DNA of 64,000 nt from NCBI GenBank assembly GCA_025057115.1, contig JANWWZ010000003.1:177025-241024 (forward strand), in the 5' to 3' direction. Every line of letters begins with the position of its first letter. The stretch's first letter is position 1. This DNA is from Bernardetiaceae bacterium. Its GTDB lineage: Bacteria > Bacteroidota > Bacteroidia > Cytophagales > Thermoflexibacteraceae. The notes beneath the pieces are model-generated. The model ran no database searches. It was not told the DNA's origin and saw only the letters and a list, made by a program, of their open reading frames with translations. Positions 36,147 through 46,097 of this stretch are shown piece by piece. Made by a program: the position numbers and the translations under genes.

Positions 36147-36842
36147 ATGACAGCCAAAATTTTACTTATAGAAGATGACAAACGCATATCCGAATTGATC
36201 AAACGCGGTCTTGGCGAAAATGGATTTATTGCCGAAGTAGTCCACGATGGTTTGACGGGATTGAAATTATCTCTACAAAATGCTTATGATGTAGTAATTA
36301 CGGATATTGCCTTGCCAAAGCTCGATGGACTGCAAGTATGCAAGCAACTGCGCCAACAAAAGCCTTCCCTTCCCATTATCATGCTTACAGCCTTAGGAAC
36401 TATTGATGACAAGGTAGAAGGCTTCGATGCAGGAGCGGACGATTATCTAGTAAAACCCTTTGAAATGCGCGAACTAATAGCGCGTATTCGTGCTTTGCTA
36501 AAAAGGGCGCAACTCATTGTCCGACCCACCAACGGTGTACTGCGCTGCGCTAATTTGGTGCTCAACTTAGATACCAAAACAGCAGAGCGCGATGGCACTT
36601 GTATTCACCTAACTCCCAAAGAATTCAAGTTGCTTGCTTACATGATGCAAAATGCAGGGCGTCTTCTTTCAAGAGCTGAAATTGCCGAGAAAGTGTGGGA
36701 TACGCATTTTGATACTGGCACCAACTTTATAGATGTGTACATCAATTACCTTCGCAAAAAAGTAGACAAAAATTTTGAGCCTAAACTCATTCATACCCGT
36801 CCGGGGATGGGGTTCATGCTACTAAACCCTGAACAGTCATGA
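36147..36842 (+). CDS. OmpR-family response regulator
   Basis: 231 residues: a receiver domain (acidic pocket E9-D10-D11, phospho-acceptor D53 in VVITDIALPKLDG, Lys in DYLVKPFE) and a winged-helix DNA-binding domain (LTPKEFKLLAYMMQNAGRLL ... FIDVYINYLRKKVD). It is closest in pattern to the CusR/PhoP/QseB type. The stop overlaps the kinase ATG by four bases. Its likely targets are the adjacent Mg and metal transport genes, which is inference from position. Confidence 0.93.
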   Translation: MTAKILLIEDDKRISELIKRGLGENGFIAEVVHDGLTGLKLSLQNAYDVVITDIALPKLDGLQVCKQLRQQKPSLPIIMLTALGTIDDKVEGFDAGADDYLVKPFEMRELIARIRALLKRAQLIVRPTNGVLRCANLVLNLDTKTAERDGTCIHLTPKEFKLLAYMMQNAGRLLSRAEIAEKVWDTHFDTGTNFIDVYINYLRKKVDKNFEPKLIHTRPGMGFMLLNPEQS

Positions 36843-38197
36843 AAATTCGACAACGACTCGCCCTTACCTTTACAACCCTTACTACTGTTATTTTGATGTT
36901 GTTTGCCTTAGTGGCTTACTATGCCGCTTCCGTTGCCCGCGAAAAAGAATTTTACAATTTGCTTCAAAAAGAAGCCATCACAAAGGCAAATTTATTTTTC
37001 AACGCTGGAATAGATGCTTTTACCTTGCAGAGCATTTATCACACTAATCGAAAGATACTCAACGAAGTAGAAGTAGCCATTTACGATACGGCTTTCCAGT
37101 TACTTTACCACGATGCTGTAGATATTGATTTTGTCAAAGAAAGCCCAGAAATGTTGGCGAGTATTTTTAGCAGAAAAATGTTAAAATTCTATCAACAGCG
37201 CTGGCAAATCATAGGGATTGTTTATCAGTACCAGGGAAATAGTTATGCCATTACGGCAGCTGCTTATGACCAACACGGATATAATAAGCTCCACGCCTTA
37301 CAAAGTACCCTTATACTAGCTTTACTGGCAGTGATAGGCATTAGTTATGGGATAGGTTGGCGGTTTGCAGGGCAAATGCTTGCCCCTATTACTGCCATGA
37401 CTTTGCAAGCGCGAAAAATTTCAGCTACCCATCTTAACCTAAGGCTACCCATAGGGCGCCACCGCGATGAACTTGCAGAGTTGGCTGCTACTTTTAACCA
37501 AATGCTTGAACGTTTAGAACATTCCTTTGAAGCCCAGAAAAATTTCGTCTCCAACATTGCCCACGAACTGCGCACGCCACTATCAACCTTAATTGCTGGA
37601 TTGGAACTGGCACTGACCACCTCCCAAACCCAGCAGGATTATCAAGATACTCTTCAAAAAGCTTTATCCGATGCCCAATATCTTGCCAAGATAATCACCC
37701 ACCTGCTGGATTTAGCGCGAGCTGAATACGATACCACTCAAATTCGCTTTCGACCTTTGAGAATTGACGAAATTCTATTGGACGCCCGTCAAGAAATTTT
37801 GCAACGACATCCAGATTACAACATCGATATAAGTTTTGAAAATGAGCCAGAAACTGAAGAGCAACTCCTACTTGAAGGCGACGAATACTTGCTTAAGACT
37901 GCTTTTGCTAACTTAATGGAAAACGGTTGTAAATTTTCTCATCAAAAGTGCTGCAAAATAAAGCTCTCCTTGGTGGAGCAGCACCCAGTAGTAGAAATCA
38001 TGGACGAAGGAATAGGTATCTCTCCTGAAGATTTACCCCACCTTTTTGAGCCATTTTATCGCGGAGCAAATGCTTCTTTTGCTCAAGGCAGTGGTATCGG
38101 TCTTTCTTTAGTACAAAAAATTATCCACTTGCACAAAGGCACTATTCAAATTAGCTCGGCGGTGGGAAAGGGCACTCGTTTCTTAATTACTTTCTAA
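36839..38197 (+). CDS. Sensor histidine kinase
   Basis: 452 residues. Two membrane segments (about residues 9-31 and 155-180) flank a periplasmic sensor of ~120 residues of unknown type. HAMP, the HisKA box with phospho-His in FVSNIAHELRTPLSTLIAG, and the HATPase domain (N-box LMENGCKFS, G1 DEGIGI, G2 GSGIGLSL) follow. The general layout is that of CusS/QseC heavy-metal or cation sensor kinases. It is translationally coupled to the response regulator. Confidence 0.92.
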   Translation: MKIRQRLALTFTTLTTVILMLFALVAYYAASVAREKEFYNLLQKEAITKANLFFNAGIDAFTLQSIYHTNRKILNEVEVAIYDTAFQLLYHDAVDIDFVKESPEMLASIFSRKMLKFYQQRWQIIGIVYQYQGNSYAITAAAYDQHGYNKLHALQSTLILALLAVIGISYGIGWRFAGQMLAPITAMTLQARKISATHLNLRLPIGRHRDELAELAATFNQMLERLEHSFEAQKNFVSNIAHELRTPLSTLIAGLELALTTSQTQQDYQDTLQKALSDAQYLAKIITHLLDLARAEYDTTQIRFRPLRIDEILLDARQEILQRHPDYNIDISFENEPETEEQLLLEGDEYLLKTAFANLMENGCKFSHQKCCKIKLSLVEQHPVVEIMDEGIGISPEDLPHLFEPFYRGANASFAQGSGIGLSLVQKIIHLHKGTIQISSAVGKGTRFLITF

Positions 38198-38270
38198 TAA
38201 TTTTCTAATAGCCTTTTGGAGCCTTTGCCTCAAGCGATTTGCTAACTTCGCGCGCCTGAAATCCAGTGCC

Positions 38271-38984
38271 ATGATGACTACACTTGAATTCACGCTTCGC
38301 CTTGCACTTGCTTTTGGGTTAGGGGTGCTCATCGGGATTGAAAGACAATGGCGGCAAAAAAGTGCTGGGCTGCGCACCAATACTTTAGTTTGCGTAGGTT
38401 CGGCTGCCTTTGTGTTGCTTTCTGTATTGCTTACTGGTTCTGCTGGCGACCCTAGCCGAATTGCAGGTCAAATTGTTACTGGCATCGGATTTTTGGGAGC
38501 GGGAGTAATTATGAAAGATGGCTTGAGCATTCAAGGGCTCAACACAGCTGCTACTATCTGGTGCTCTGCTGCGGTGGGCTCACTCGCTGGAGTAGGCTTT
38601 TTTGCCGAAGCAGTCATTACGGCTATTGTAGTAGTGGCAGTGCACGTCATTTTACGCCCTTTTGGCAATCGGCTGAATCGAATTCCCGTAAAACCTGCTC
38701 AAGATGAAGGAGCTTATATCTACGCGCTTAAAATCCGATGCAAAGAACAAGTAGAAAACCACCTGCGCGTGTTGCTAATCAACTACCTGAAAAATGATCA
38801 ACATCTACAACTGCGCGCCTTAAAAAGCAGTGACAACGGCAATCCTACCTATACTTACATCGAAGCACAAATACAAGCTATTGGCAAACACGATAGTTTT
38901 ATTGAAGAAATTGCGGGAAAATTTACATTAGAATACGGCGTTACAGAGGTTCGTTGGGAAATTGTAGGACAGCAAAATGATTAG
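38271..38984 (+). CDS. MgtC/SapB-family membrane protein
   Basis: 237 residues. An N-terminal hydrophobic region with four to five membrane segments carries the family signature LGVLIGIERQWRQKSAGLRTNTLV and IVTGIGFLGAGVIMKDG; a soluble C-terminal domain of ~95 residues (YIYALKIRCKEQVENHLR ...) resembles the ACT-like MgtC domain. MgtC proteins support growth at low magnesium and modulate ATP synthase in pathogens; SapB has no proven transport role. The next gene, mgtE, overlaps by eight bases, so both belong to one Mg-related operon. Confidence 0.9.
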   Translation: MMTTLEFTLRLALAFGLGVLIGIERQWRQKSAGLRTNTLVCVGSAAFVLLSVLLTGSAGDPSRIAGQIVTGIGFLGAGVIMKDGLSIQGLNTAATIWCSAAVGSLAGVGFFAEAVITAIVVVAVHVILRPFGNRLNRIPVKPAQDEGAYIYALKIRCKEQVENHLRVLLINYLKNDQHLQLRALKSSDNGNPTYTYIEAQIQAIGKHDSFIEEIAGKFTLEYGVTEVRWEIVGQQND

Positions 38985-40332
38985 TCAAATGAATGTGATG
39001 GAAAGAAGACAGCTACCAGTAGAGCAACTCAAAAAAATGCCAGTAGTAGAAGTAGCTGAGCAGCTGATGAGTTTGGAAGTCATCGAGTTGCTTCCATTGT
39101 TGGATTTTTTTACTCCTTCTCAGCAAGGGCTTATTGTGGCGGAGTTTCCCATTGAGCGGCAGTTAGAACTTTTTCAATCCATAAGCCGTCGGCGCTTTGC
39201 TCTCATCTTTGAACAAATGCCTTCTGACAACCGCGCTGACCTGTTTCAACATCTCACCCAGCAGGAACAGGCGGAACTACTTCCCTTTCTCTCCAAAAAA
39301 GTTCGGGAGGATGTCATTCAACTAAGTAACTACCCTCCTGAAACAGCAGGCGGCATTATGAGTACGGACTTTGCCACCGTCGAGCAAACAATGACCTGCG
39401 CTGAAGCCATTGCTAAAATCCGCTTAGATGCTCCTTCCAAGCGCACTATTTATTACATATACGTGGTGAACGATAACCAAGAGATGCAAGGCTTCATTAC
39501 CCTCAAAGACCTTATTATGAACGAGCCAGAAACACTGGTGAGCTATGCCATGCATCGCAAGTTTGCCTTTGCTTATGTAGACGAAGACCGCGAAGAAGTA
39601 GCTAAAAAAATTGAACGCTATGACCTGGTAGCCTTGCCCGTGCTCAATCGACAAAATCAGCTAGTGGGCATCGTTACTCACGATGAAGCTATAGATGTTA
39701 TTCGTGCCGAGCATACAGAAGATATGGAGCGTTTCATGGGTATCATTCAAACCAATGAACAATTTAATTACTTGAAAATCAATGCGTGGGAACATTTTCA
39801 CAAGCGCGTAGCATGGATTGTTTCCCTAGCTGCTGTAGGGATCATTTCGGGCATTATCATTCATAGCTACGAAGATGCGATTGAAAAACTGCTTATCCTT
39901 GCCCTTTACATGCCTATGGTAGCTGATACGGGAGGTAATGTAGGTAGCCAAGCAGCTACCGTTGTAGTTAGAGCTCTAGCGCTGGGGCAAGTTACTGTAA
40001 AAGACTGGATAAAAATTTTGTGGAAAGAAACTAAGATTTCCATTTTGCTGGCAGTATGCTTGGGATTACTAGCCTTTGCTAAAGTACTCTTTCTTAGCTG
40101 GGAAACAGAAATCCCCTCAGAATACCAACTGGCAGAAGTTGCCTTTGCTATCTCGCTTGCGCTTTCCTTACAGGTGGTTACTGCTACTATTATTGGTGCA
40201 GGATTGCCTTTGCTAGTAAAGCGTTTTGGTGGTGATCCCGCCGTAGCGGCTAGCCCTGCCATTACTACTATTGTAGATATTACAGGGCTGCTTATTTACT
40301 TTGGAACGGCTTCCCTGTTTTTTGCCTTGTGA
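38977..40332 (+). CDS. mgtE: Magnesium transporter MgtE
   Basis: 451 residues. The N domain (superhelical, LEVIELLPLLDFFTPSQQGLIVAEF), two CBS domains (MSTDFATVEQTMTCAEAIAKI, LPVLNRQNQLVGIVTHDEAID) and a five-helix membrane domain with the pore signature DTGGNVGSQAATVVVRALALG occur in the known order. CBS and N domains sense intracellular Mg2+ and gate the channel. The ATG at 38977 overlaps the MgtC-like gene; a second ATG is at 38989. Confidence 0.95.
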   Translation: MISQMNVMERRQLPVEQLKKMPVVEVAEQLMSLEVIELLPLLDFFTPSQQGLIVAEFPIERQLELFQSISRRRFALIFEQMPSDNRADLFQHLTQQEQAELLPFLSKKVREDVIQLSNYPPETAGGIMSTDFATVEQTMTCAEAIAKIRLDAPSKRTIYYIYVVNDNQEMQGFITLKDLIMNEPETLVSYAMHRKFAFAYVDEDREEVAKKIERYDLVALPVLNRQNQLVGIVTHDEAIDVIRAEHTEDMERFMGIIQTNEQFNYLKINAWEHFHKRVAWIVSLAAVGIISGIIIHSYEDAIEKLLILALYMPMVADTGGNVGSQAATVVVRALALGQVTVKDWIKILWKETKISILLAVCLGLLAFAKVLFLSWETEIPSEYQLAEVAFAISLALSLQVVTATIIGAGLPLLVKRFGGDPAVAASPAITTIVDITGLLIYFGTASLFFAL

Positions 40333-40507
40333 GGATAGCTTCTTTACTTTTCTGTCTTTGATAGAGGAGCTCACAAGGCTTCAATAGTCCCATTTTGCCG
40401 TGTAGAGAGTAGTAATAATGATTTTCAATTGCTACTGTATTAACAATGTGTGAAAATTCATGACATCTTGCCTCAACTGCCAAAAGTAAGATAAATTATC
40501 ACCGGCT

Positions 40508-41626
40508 ATGTATTTTACTAAATTGATGCTCAGCGCTGCGCTGGGCGGGTGTCTTTTGCTTATCGCTTGCCGCAAAGAAAATGTGCAAGAGCCTGAGAGT
40601 GAATACGCTGTTATGGGCGATACCATTTACCTCAAGGATGGCAGTGTCACCCTTTCTAAATTAAAAATAATCACTGCTTCTCTTGAAAGCTATCGTCCAG
40701 AGCTTATTACTACTGGAACGGTACGGGCTATTCCTACTTTGTATGCTGAAATTGCGCCGCCTTTTGCTGGCAGGGTTAGCAAAGTGTATTTGCATCTGGG
40801 CATGAAAACCCAACCAGGTACTCCTCTTTTTGAGCTCATTTCTCCCAGTTTTATAGATGCGCAAAAAGCATTTTTTCAAGCAAAATCCGAGTTTGAGGTA
40901 GCGCAGCTAGCTCTTAAACGCCAGCAAGATCTCAAAGCCAATGGGGTAGGTTCACAGCGGGATTTAGAAGAAGCCCTTGCCAATTACCAAGTACAAGAAA
41001 AAGAATATCAAAATGCAGTTGCCAACTTGAAAGTGTTCGGAGTGGATATAGATAAGCTCGTGCTTGGTCAGCCGCTTGTGATTACTTCTCCCATCGCTGG
41101 AGAGGTGGTTGAAAATGAAGTGGTTCTAGGACACTATATCCGCGAAGACGACCCTCCCCATGCCAAAGTAATAGACTTGAGCAAGGTATGGGTAGCAGGC
41201 ATGGTCAAAGAAAAGGATTTGCGTTTCATTGGTCAGCTAGATAGTGCAGAAGTATTCGTAACCGCTTACCCTAACCGCTCATTTAAAGGCAAGGTGTTTT
41301 ATATCAACGAAGTGGTGGACGAGGAAACGCGCAGCGTACAGGTATTGATAGAATGCCAAAACCCTGACTATGCCCTCAAGCCTGGCATGTACGTAACAGC
41401 TCGCTTTTTAGACGTTCCTGAGCAGGTCATTTTTGTGCCTGCGAAAGCAGTACTGCAAATGAACGATGCTCAGTTTGTATTTGTGCAGGTAGGCGATCGC
41501 CAGTACCAGCGCCGACGCGTTACTACTGAAGGAGCACCCGATGGGCGCATCGTTATCCGCAGTGGTATCCGACCAGGAGAAAAAATAGTGGTGGAAGGTG
41601 GCATTTATTTACTAGAAGCCAGATAA
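40508..41626 (+). CDS. Periplasmic adaptor of a heavy-metal RND efflux system
   Basis: 372 residues, a lipoprotein by its lipobox LIAC (Cys 21). It has the membrane-fusion-protein layout: barrel-sandwich lipoyl halves (GTVRAIPTLYAEIAPPFAGR, PLVITSPIAGEVVENEVVLG) flanking a coiled coil (~100-150), then a beta-barrel domain (VYVNEVVDEETRSVQVL-like). This is the CzcB/CusB type. It starts a tight operon with the pump (12 bases on) and the outer-membrane channel. Confidence 0.92.
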   Translation: MYFTKLMLSAALGGCLLLIACRKENVQEPESEYAVMGDTIYLKDGSVTLSKLKIITASLESYRPELITTGTVRAIPTLYAEIAPPFAGRVSKVYLHLGMKTQPGTPLFELISPSFIDAQKAFFQAKSEFEVAQLALKRQQDLKANGVGSQRDLEEALANYQVQEKEYQNAVANLKVFGVDIDKLVLGQPLVITSPIAGEVVENEVVLGHYIREDDPPHAKVIDLSKVWVAGMVKEKDLRFIGQLDSAEVFVTAYPNRSFKGKVFYINEVVDEETRSVQVLIECQNPDYALKPGMYVTARFLDVPEQVIFVPAKAVLQMNDAQFVFVQVGDRQYQRRRVTTEGAPDGRIVIRSGIRPGEKIVVEGGIYLLEAR

Positions 41627-41638
41627 AATTTCATCCCT

Positions 41639-44600
41639 ATGCGTTTGCTTATCAACATAGCCATAGTGAAGCGCTGGTTGATGCTAGCCCTATTCATTTT
41701 GCTGGGCGTATTGGGTTACTACTCTTGGAGGCGCCTTTCCATAGAAGCCTATCCCGATATTGCTGATGTTACTTGTCAGGTAGTAACTCAAGTACCTGGT
41801 CTGGCTGCTGAAGAGATTGAACAGCAAATTACCATTCCTATCGAACGCGCGCTAAATGGCATGCCAGGGCTTCACGTTATGCGCAGTAAGAGCACTTTCG
41901 GGCTTTCTATGATTACTCTAGTGTTCAAAGATGGCGTAGATGACTACTGGGCGCGCATGCGCGTGCAAGAACGCCTTAGTGAAGTGGAGTTGCCCTACGG
42001 TGCCATGCCAGGACTGGACCCCCTTACCTCTCCCATCGGGGAAATCTATCGCTACATCGTGGAAAGTAATAACCACGATCTCAGAGAACTGACCGATTTA
42101 CAACTCTTTACCATCATTCCCCGCATTAAACAAGTTCCCGGCGTGGCTGATGTAACTAACTTTGGCGGCATTACCACCCAGTTCCAAGTAGAGCTAGACC
42201 CGAGAAAGCTAGAGCAATACAATCTCTCACTCAGTGAAGTCATTGAGAAAATTGAGAAGAACAACGCCAATGCAGGAGGCAGCGTGTTGCCCCGAGGCGA
42301 CTTGGGCTACGTCATCCGTGGCATCGGATTGATTAAAAATCTAGAAGACTTAGGCAAAATCGTGGTCAAAACCGATAAAGGCGTGCCCATTTTTTTGAGT
42401 GACATTGGCAAACTCCGCTACGGGAATGTAGAGCGCAAAGGCATCTTGGGCTATAGCGACCGCAAGCGAGAGTACTCCGAAAGCATTGAGGGCATTGTTT
42501 TACTACTAAGGCATGAAAATCCTTCCGTAGTTCTGGAAGGCATTCATCAGGCAGTGCGCGATCTTAACGAAAACATCTTGCCTGAGGGAGTGCGCATCCA
42601 TGCTTTCTTGGACCGCACCGAGCTAGTTAATACTACCCTTTCTACTGTCTCTCATACTCTTACCGAAGGCATTGCCTTAGTAGTAGTTGTGCTGATTATT
42701 TTTCTGGGTAGTTGGCGTAGCGCTTTGCTGGTGGCTATTACCATTCCACTTTCCCTGCTAATTGCCTTTACCCTAATGCACTTGACGGATATTCCTGCCA
42801 ATCTGCTCTCCTTAGGAGCCATTGACTTTGGCATCATCGTAGACGGGGCTATTGTAATGATGGAGAGCATCCTGAAGCGCCGCGAAGAGTTTCCTCAGGA
42901 GGAATTTCAAGAAAAAACCATTTCACAAATTGCTTACGATGTAGCTCGCCCTGTATTTTTCGCCACTGTGATCATCATTACTGCTTACTTGCCTCTGTTT
43001 GCTTTTGAGCGCGTAGAAAAAAAACTTTTCACCCCAATGGCTTTTACAGTAGGCTATGCCCTTTTTGGGGCTCTCCTAGTTGCTTTGCTGCTCATACCAG
43101 GACTGTCTTTTGCCATCTATCGGCGCCCTCAAAAGATATATCACAACCGTTGGCTAGAAAAACTCACCGCTCTTTACCACAGTCGCATACAAACAATTAT
43201 GCGAAAGCCTGCACAGGTGTTTACACCCTTGTTAATAATTTTAGTCAGTGCGATAGGACTTACCATTTGGATAGGCAAAGACTTTTTGCCTCCTTTAGAT
43301 GAAGGTTCTATTTGGCTGCAGGTGCAATTGCCTCCAGGAATTTCCTTATCTAAATCGCGCGAGTTAAGCGATACCTTGCGAGCCCGTACAATGAAGTACG
43401 AAGAAGTAACCTATGTAATGGTACAAGCAGGGCGCAACGATGACGGCACCGACCCTTGGACCCCTTCTCACTTTGAGGTTTCCATAGGACTCAAACCTTA
43501 TAAAGAATGGAAAAATGGCAAAACCAAAGCCGACCTTATCGAAGAACTTGCAGCTGAGTATGCTACCTTGCCTGGCTACACTGTGGGATTTTCTCAACCT
43601 ATGATAGATGGCGTAATGGACAAAATAGCCGGTGCTCACAGTGAATTAGTAGTAAAAGTATACGGCGATGACTTTAAAGAAACCCGACGCATTGCCGAGG
43701 ACGTACTACGCGTGTTGAAAACTGTGCCTGGAGCGGTGGATTTAGCTATCGACCAAGAACCGCCTTTGCCTCAATTGCAAATCTATGTCGACCGCAATAA
43801 AGTAGCCCAATACGGACTGAATGTATCAGACATAGCTGAGCTCATTGAAGTAGCCATCGGCGGAAAGCCTATTTCTCAACTTTTCATCGGTAACAAGGTT
43901 TATGACATCATTTGCCGATATAGCGAAGAAAGCCGCAATTCACCAGAAAAAATAGCCAACTTAATGCTTACTTCTGGAACAGGAGCAAAAATTCCACTCT
44001 CCCAAGTAGCCGATGTGCGTTTGGGAACGGGAGAAAGCACTATCACCCGAGAAATGAACAAGCGTCATCTAACTGTTAGGCTTAACATTCGCAACCGCGA
44101 TCTGGCCTCTTTACTCAAGGAAGCGCAAGCAAAAATCGAACGGCAAGTGCAATACGACCGCGAAAAATACCAAATTCGCTGGGGAGGTCAGTTTGAAAAC
44201 CAGAATAGAGCTTATGCTCGCTTGACAGTAATCATTCCGCTGGCATTGGCAATTATGTTTGTGCTGCTCTATGGAGCCTTTGGTAGATTTCGTCAAGCAG
44301 TTTTGCTCATGAGCGTAGTGCCGCTGGCAATTTTTGGAGGTATGTTAGCTCTTACCTTGCGCGGAATGACCCTTAACGTATCTTCTGCTGTAGGGTTTAT
44401 CGCTCTCTTTGGGGTGGCTATTCAGAACGGTGTAATTATGATTTCCCACATCAATGACCTGAGAAGCCGCGGCTACCAGCTATTAAATGCGGTAATCAAT
44501 GGAGCTACGCATCGCTTTCGCCCTGTACTTATGACTGCTACTGTGGCTGTACTGGGCTTGCTACCTGCTTCAATTTCTACTGGCATTGGTAGCGACGTGC

Positions 44601-44752
44601 AGCGACCTTTAGCAACAGTCATTGTATATGGCTTAATGTTCTCCACTATTTTGACCCTCTACGCTTTACCAGCTCTTTACTACATGTTAGAAAAGCGTTG
44701 GGGCGCTGACGATTTTCAACCCGCTGCCACTCAACAAGAGGGCTTAAACTAA
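41639..44752 (+). CDS. czcA: Heavy-metal RND efflux pump (CzcA/CusA family)
   Basis: 1037 residues, the usual length, with 12 membrane segments and two large periplasmic loops. The HME-class motif in helix 4 reads DFGIIVDGAIVMMES, containing the proton-relay Asp/Asp/Glu residues. The N-terminal IERALNGMPGLHVMRSKSTFG and the porter-domain stretch MDKIAGAHSELVVKVYGDDF are characteristic. It expels divalent or monovalent metal ions from periplasm or cytosol across the outer membrane. Exact metal (Co/Zn/Cd versus Cu/Ag) cannot be settled from sequence here; adjacent Mg and cation genes favour divalent ions. Confidence 0.96.
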   Translation: MRLLINIAIVKRWLMLALFILLGVLGYYSWRRLSIEAYPDIADVTCQVVTQVPGLAAEEIEQQITIPIERALNGMPGLHVMRSKSTFGLSMITLVFKDGVDDYWARMRVQERLSEVELPYGAMPGLDPLTSPIGEIYRYIVESNNHDLRELTDLQLFTIIPRIKQVPGVADVTNFGGITTQFQVELDPRKLEQYNLSLSEVIEKIEKNNANAGGSVLPRGDLGYVIRGIGLIKNLEDLGKIVVKTDKGVPIFLSDIGKLRYGNVERKGILGYSDRKREYSESIEGIVLLLRHENPSVVLEGIHQAVRDLNENILPEGVRIHAFLDRTELVNTTLSTVSHTLTEGIALVVVVLIIFLGSWRSALLVAITIPLSLLIAFTLMHLTDIPANLLSLGAIDFGIIVDGAIVMMESILKRREEFPQEEFQEKTISQIAYDVARPVFFATVIIITAYLPLFAFERVEKKLFTPMAFTVGYALFGALLVALLLIPGLSFAIYRRPQKIYHNRWLEKLTALYHSRIQTIMRKPAQVFTPLLIILVSAIGLTIWIGKDFLPPLDEGSIWLQVQLPPGISLSKSRELSDTLRARTMKYEEVTYVMVQAGRNDDGTDPWTPSHFEVSIGLKPYKEWKNGKTKADLIEELAAEYATLPGYTVGFSQPMIDGVMDKIAGAHSELVVKVYGDDFKETRRIAEDVLRVLKTVPGAVDLAIDQEPPLPQLQIYVDRNKVAQYGLNVSDIAELIEVAIGGKPISQLFIGNKVYDIICRYSEESRNSPEKIANLMLTSGTGAKIPLSQVADVRLGTGESTITREMNKRHLTVRLNIRNRDLASLLKEAQAKIERQVQYDREKYQIRWGGQFENQNRAYARLTVIIPLALAIMFVLLYGAFGRFRQAVLLMSVVPLAIFGGMLALTLRGMTLNVSSAVGFIALFGVAIQNGVIMISHINDLRSRGYQLLNAVINGATHRFRPVLMTATVAVLGLLPASISTGIGSDVQRPLATVIVYGLMFSTILTLYALPALYYMLEKRWGADDFQPAATQQEGLN

Positions 44753-44782
44753 TCAGTGGCGATTCTATCAAATTCAACTGCT

Positions 44783-46066
44783 ATGCAACGGAGAATTATT
44801 ACCTCTTTTTGCTTGAATTTTTGTGTACAATTCCTTTTTGCCCAAGTGGATACCACTTTTGTGCGCATTCCTTTGCGTTATGCGGATTTTCTTACCCAAG
44901 TGGGTCAAAAAAACTTGCTATTTGCCGCAGAAAAATTCAACATCAGTCTCGCAGAAGCAGCTATAGAAAGCGCAAAAATATTTCCTGATCCAGAAGTGGG
45001 CTTTGGCTGGCTGGACAACGGACAGCGACGCATGCAAATGGGCTTTGGCTTTGAAACAAGCATTGCTTGGACCTTAGAGCTGGGAGGCAAGCGAAAAGCT
45101 CGCATTGCCCTCGCTGAAAGCCAACGCGAATTGACTGGCTACCTAGTGCGAGATTTCTTTCGGCACTTGCGCGCCGATGCCACCCTTCAATTCCTTACAG
45201 CCTTGCACAACCGCTTTCAGTACCAAGTACGGCTTAGCTCTTATCAAAGCATGCGACAAATTGCCCTCTCTGATAGTCTGCGGTATCGCTTGGGAGCTAT
45301 TACTGAGATAGATGCTCGCCAAAGTCAACTGGAGGCTGGTACGATGCTTAATGAGGTATTTCAAACGGAAGCTCAGTGGAAAAGTAGCCTCGTAGCTTTG
45401 AGCTTGTTTGTGGCTCAATCTCCTTCTAAGGATACTTTGCTTTTACCCGAGGGCGACTTTAATCGCTTTGAACGCAATTTTGACCTCAATGAATTAATTG
45501 TAACTGCTCAAAATAACCGAGCTGACTTACTTGCAGCCCTGCAGCAAAAAGAAGTGAGTGAAAAACTATTACAGCTAGCAAAAGCCAACCGAGTAATGGA
45601 CTTAGGTCTGGCAGCGGGAGTTACTTATGTCTCCTATGTAACCAATATCATTGCTCCCACTCCTTCTTTTACCGCTGTTACCGGAGGCATTGCCATTCCA
45701 CTGCGGTTTTCTAACAAGTTTGCGGGCGAGTTAAAAGCCGCTCATGCGACGCGTGCCCAAGCCGATGTCCTCTACCAACATGCGGAACTTCAAATTCAAA
45801 ACCAAGTCATCCAGGCTTATTTTCAGTACGAGGCTGCCAAAAGACAAGTGCGCCAATTCAACACGGGTCTTTTAGCAGAAGCCCAAGCCGTACTCAATGG
45901 AAAAGTTTACAGCTACCAACGCGGAGAAACTACTTTATTAGAGGTGCTCAACGCTCAACGCACCTTTAACGAAGTACAGCAAAACTACTATAATGCTTTA
46001 TTCCAGCGAGCAGTGGCGCTGGTAGAGCTAGAGCGCGCTGCTGGCATTTGGGATATCGATTTGTAA
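44783..46066 (+). CDS. TolC-family outer-membrane channel of the metal efflux system
   Basis: 427 residues from the ATG at 44783, which begins a signal peptide ending FLFAQ. Helical TolC repeats follow (NISLAEAAIESAKIFPDPEV, QSQLEAGTMLNEVFQTEAQW, VLNGKVYSYQRGETTLLEVLNAQRTF), the CzcC pattern with the typical YQRGETTLLEVLNAQ ending. A GTG upstream at 44756 is in frame but gives no signal peptide. It completes the three-part RND efflux operon. Confidence 0.93.
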   Translation: MQRRIITSFCLNFCVQFLFAQVDTTFVRIPLRYADFLTQVGQKNLLFAAEKFNISLAEAAIESAKIFPDPEVGFGWLDNGQRRMQMGFGFETSIAWTLELGGKRKARIALAESQRELTGYLVRDFFRHLRADATLQFLTALHNRFQYQVRLSSYQSMRQIALSDSLRYRLGAITEIDARQSQLEAGTMLNEVFQTEAQWKSSLVALSLFVAQSPSKDTLLLPEGDFNRFERNFDLNELIVTAQNNRADLLAALQQKEVSEKLLQLAKANRVMDLGLAAGVTYVSYVTNIIAPTPSFTAVTGGIAIPLRFSNKFAGELKAAHATRAQADVLYQHAELQIQNQVIQAYFQYEAAKRQVRQFNTGLLAEAQAVLNGKVYSYQRGETTLLEVLNAQRTFNEVQQNYYNALFQRAVALVELERAAGIWDIDL

Positions 46067-46097
46067 AAAATAACCATCTTGTCAAAAGAGTTCAACT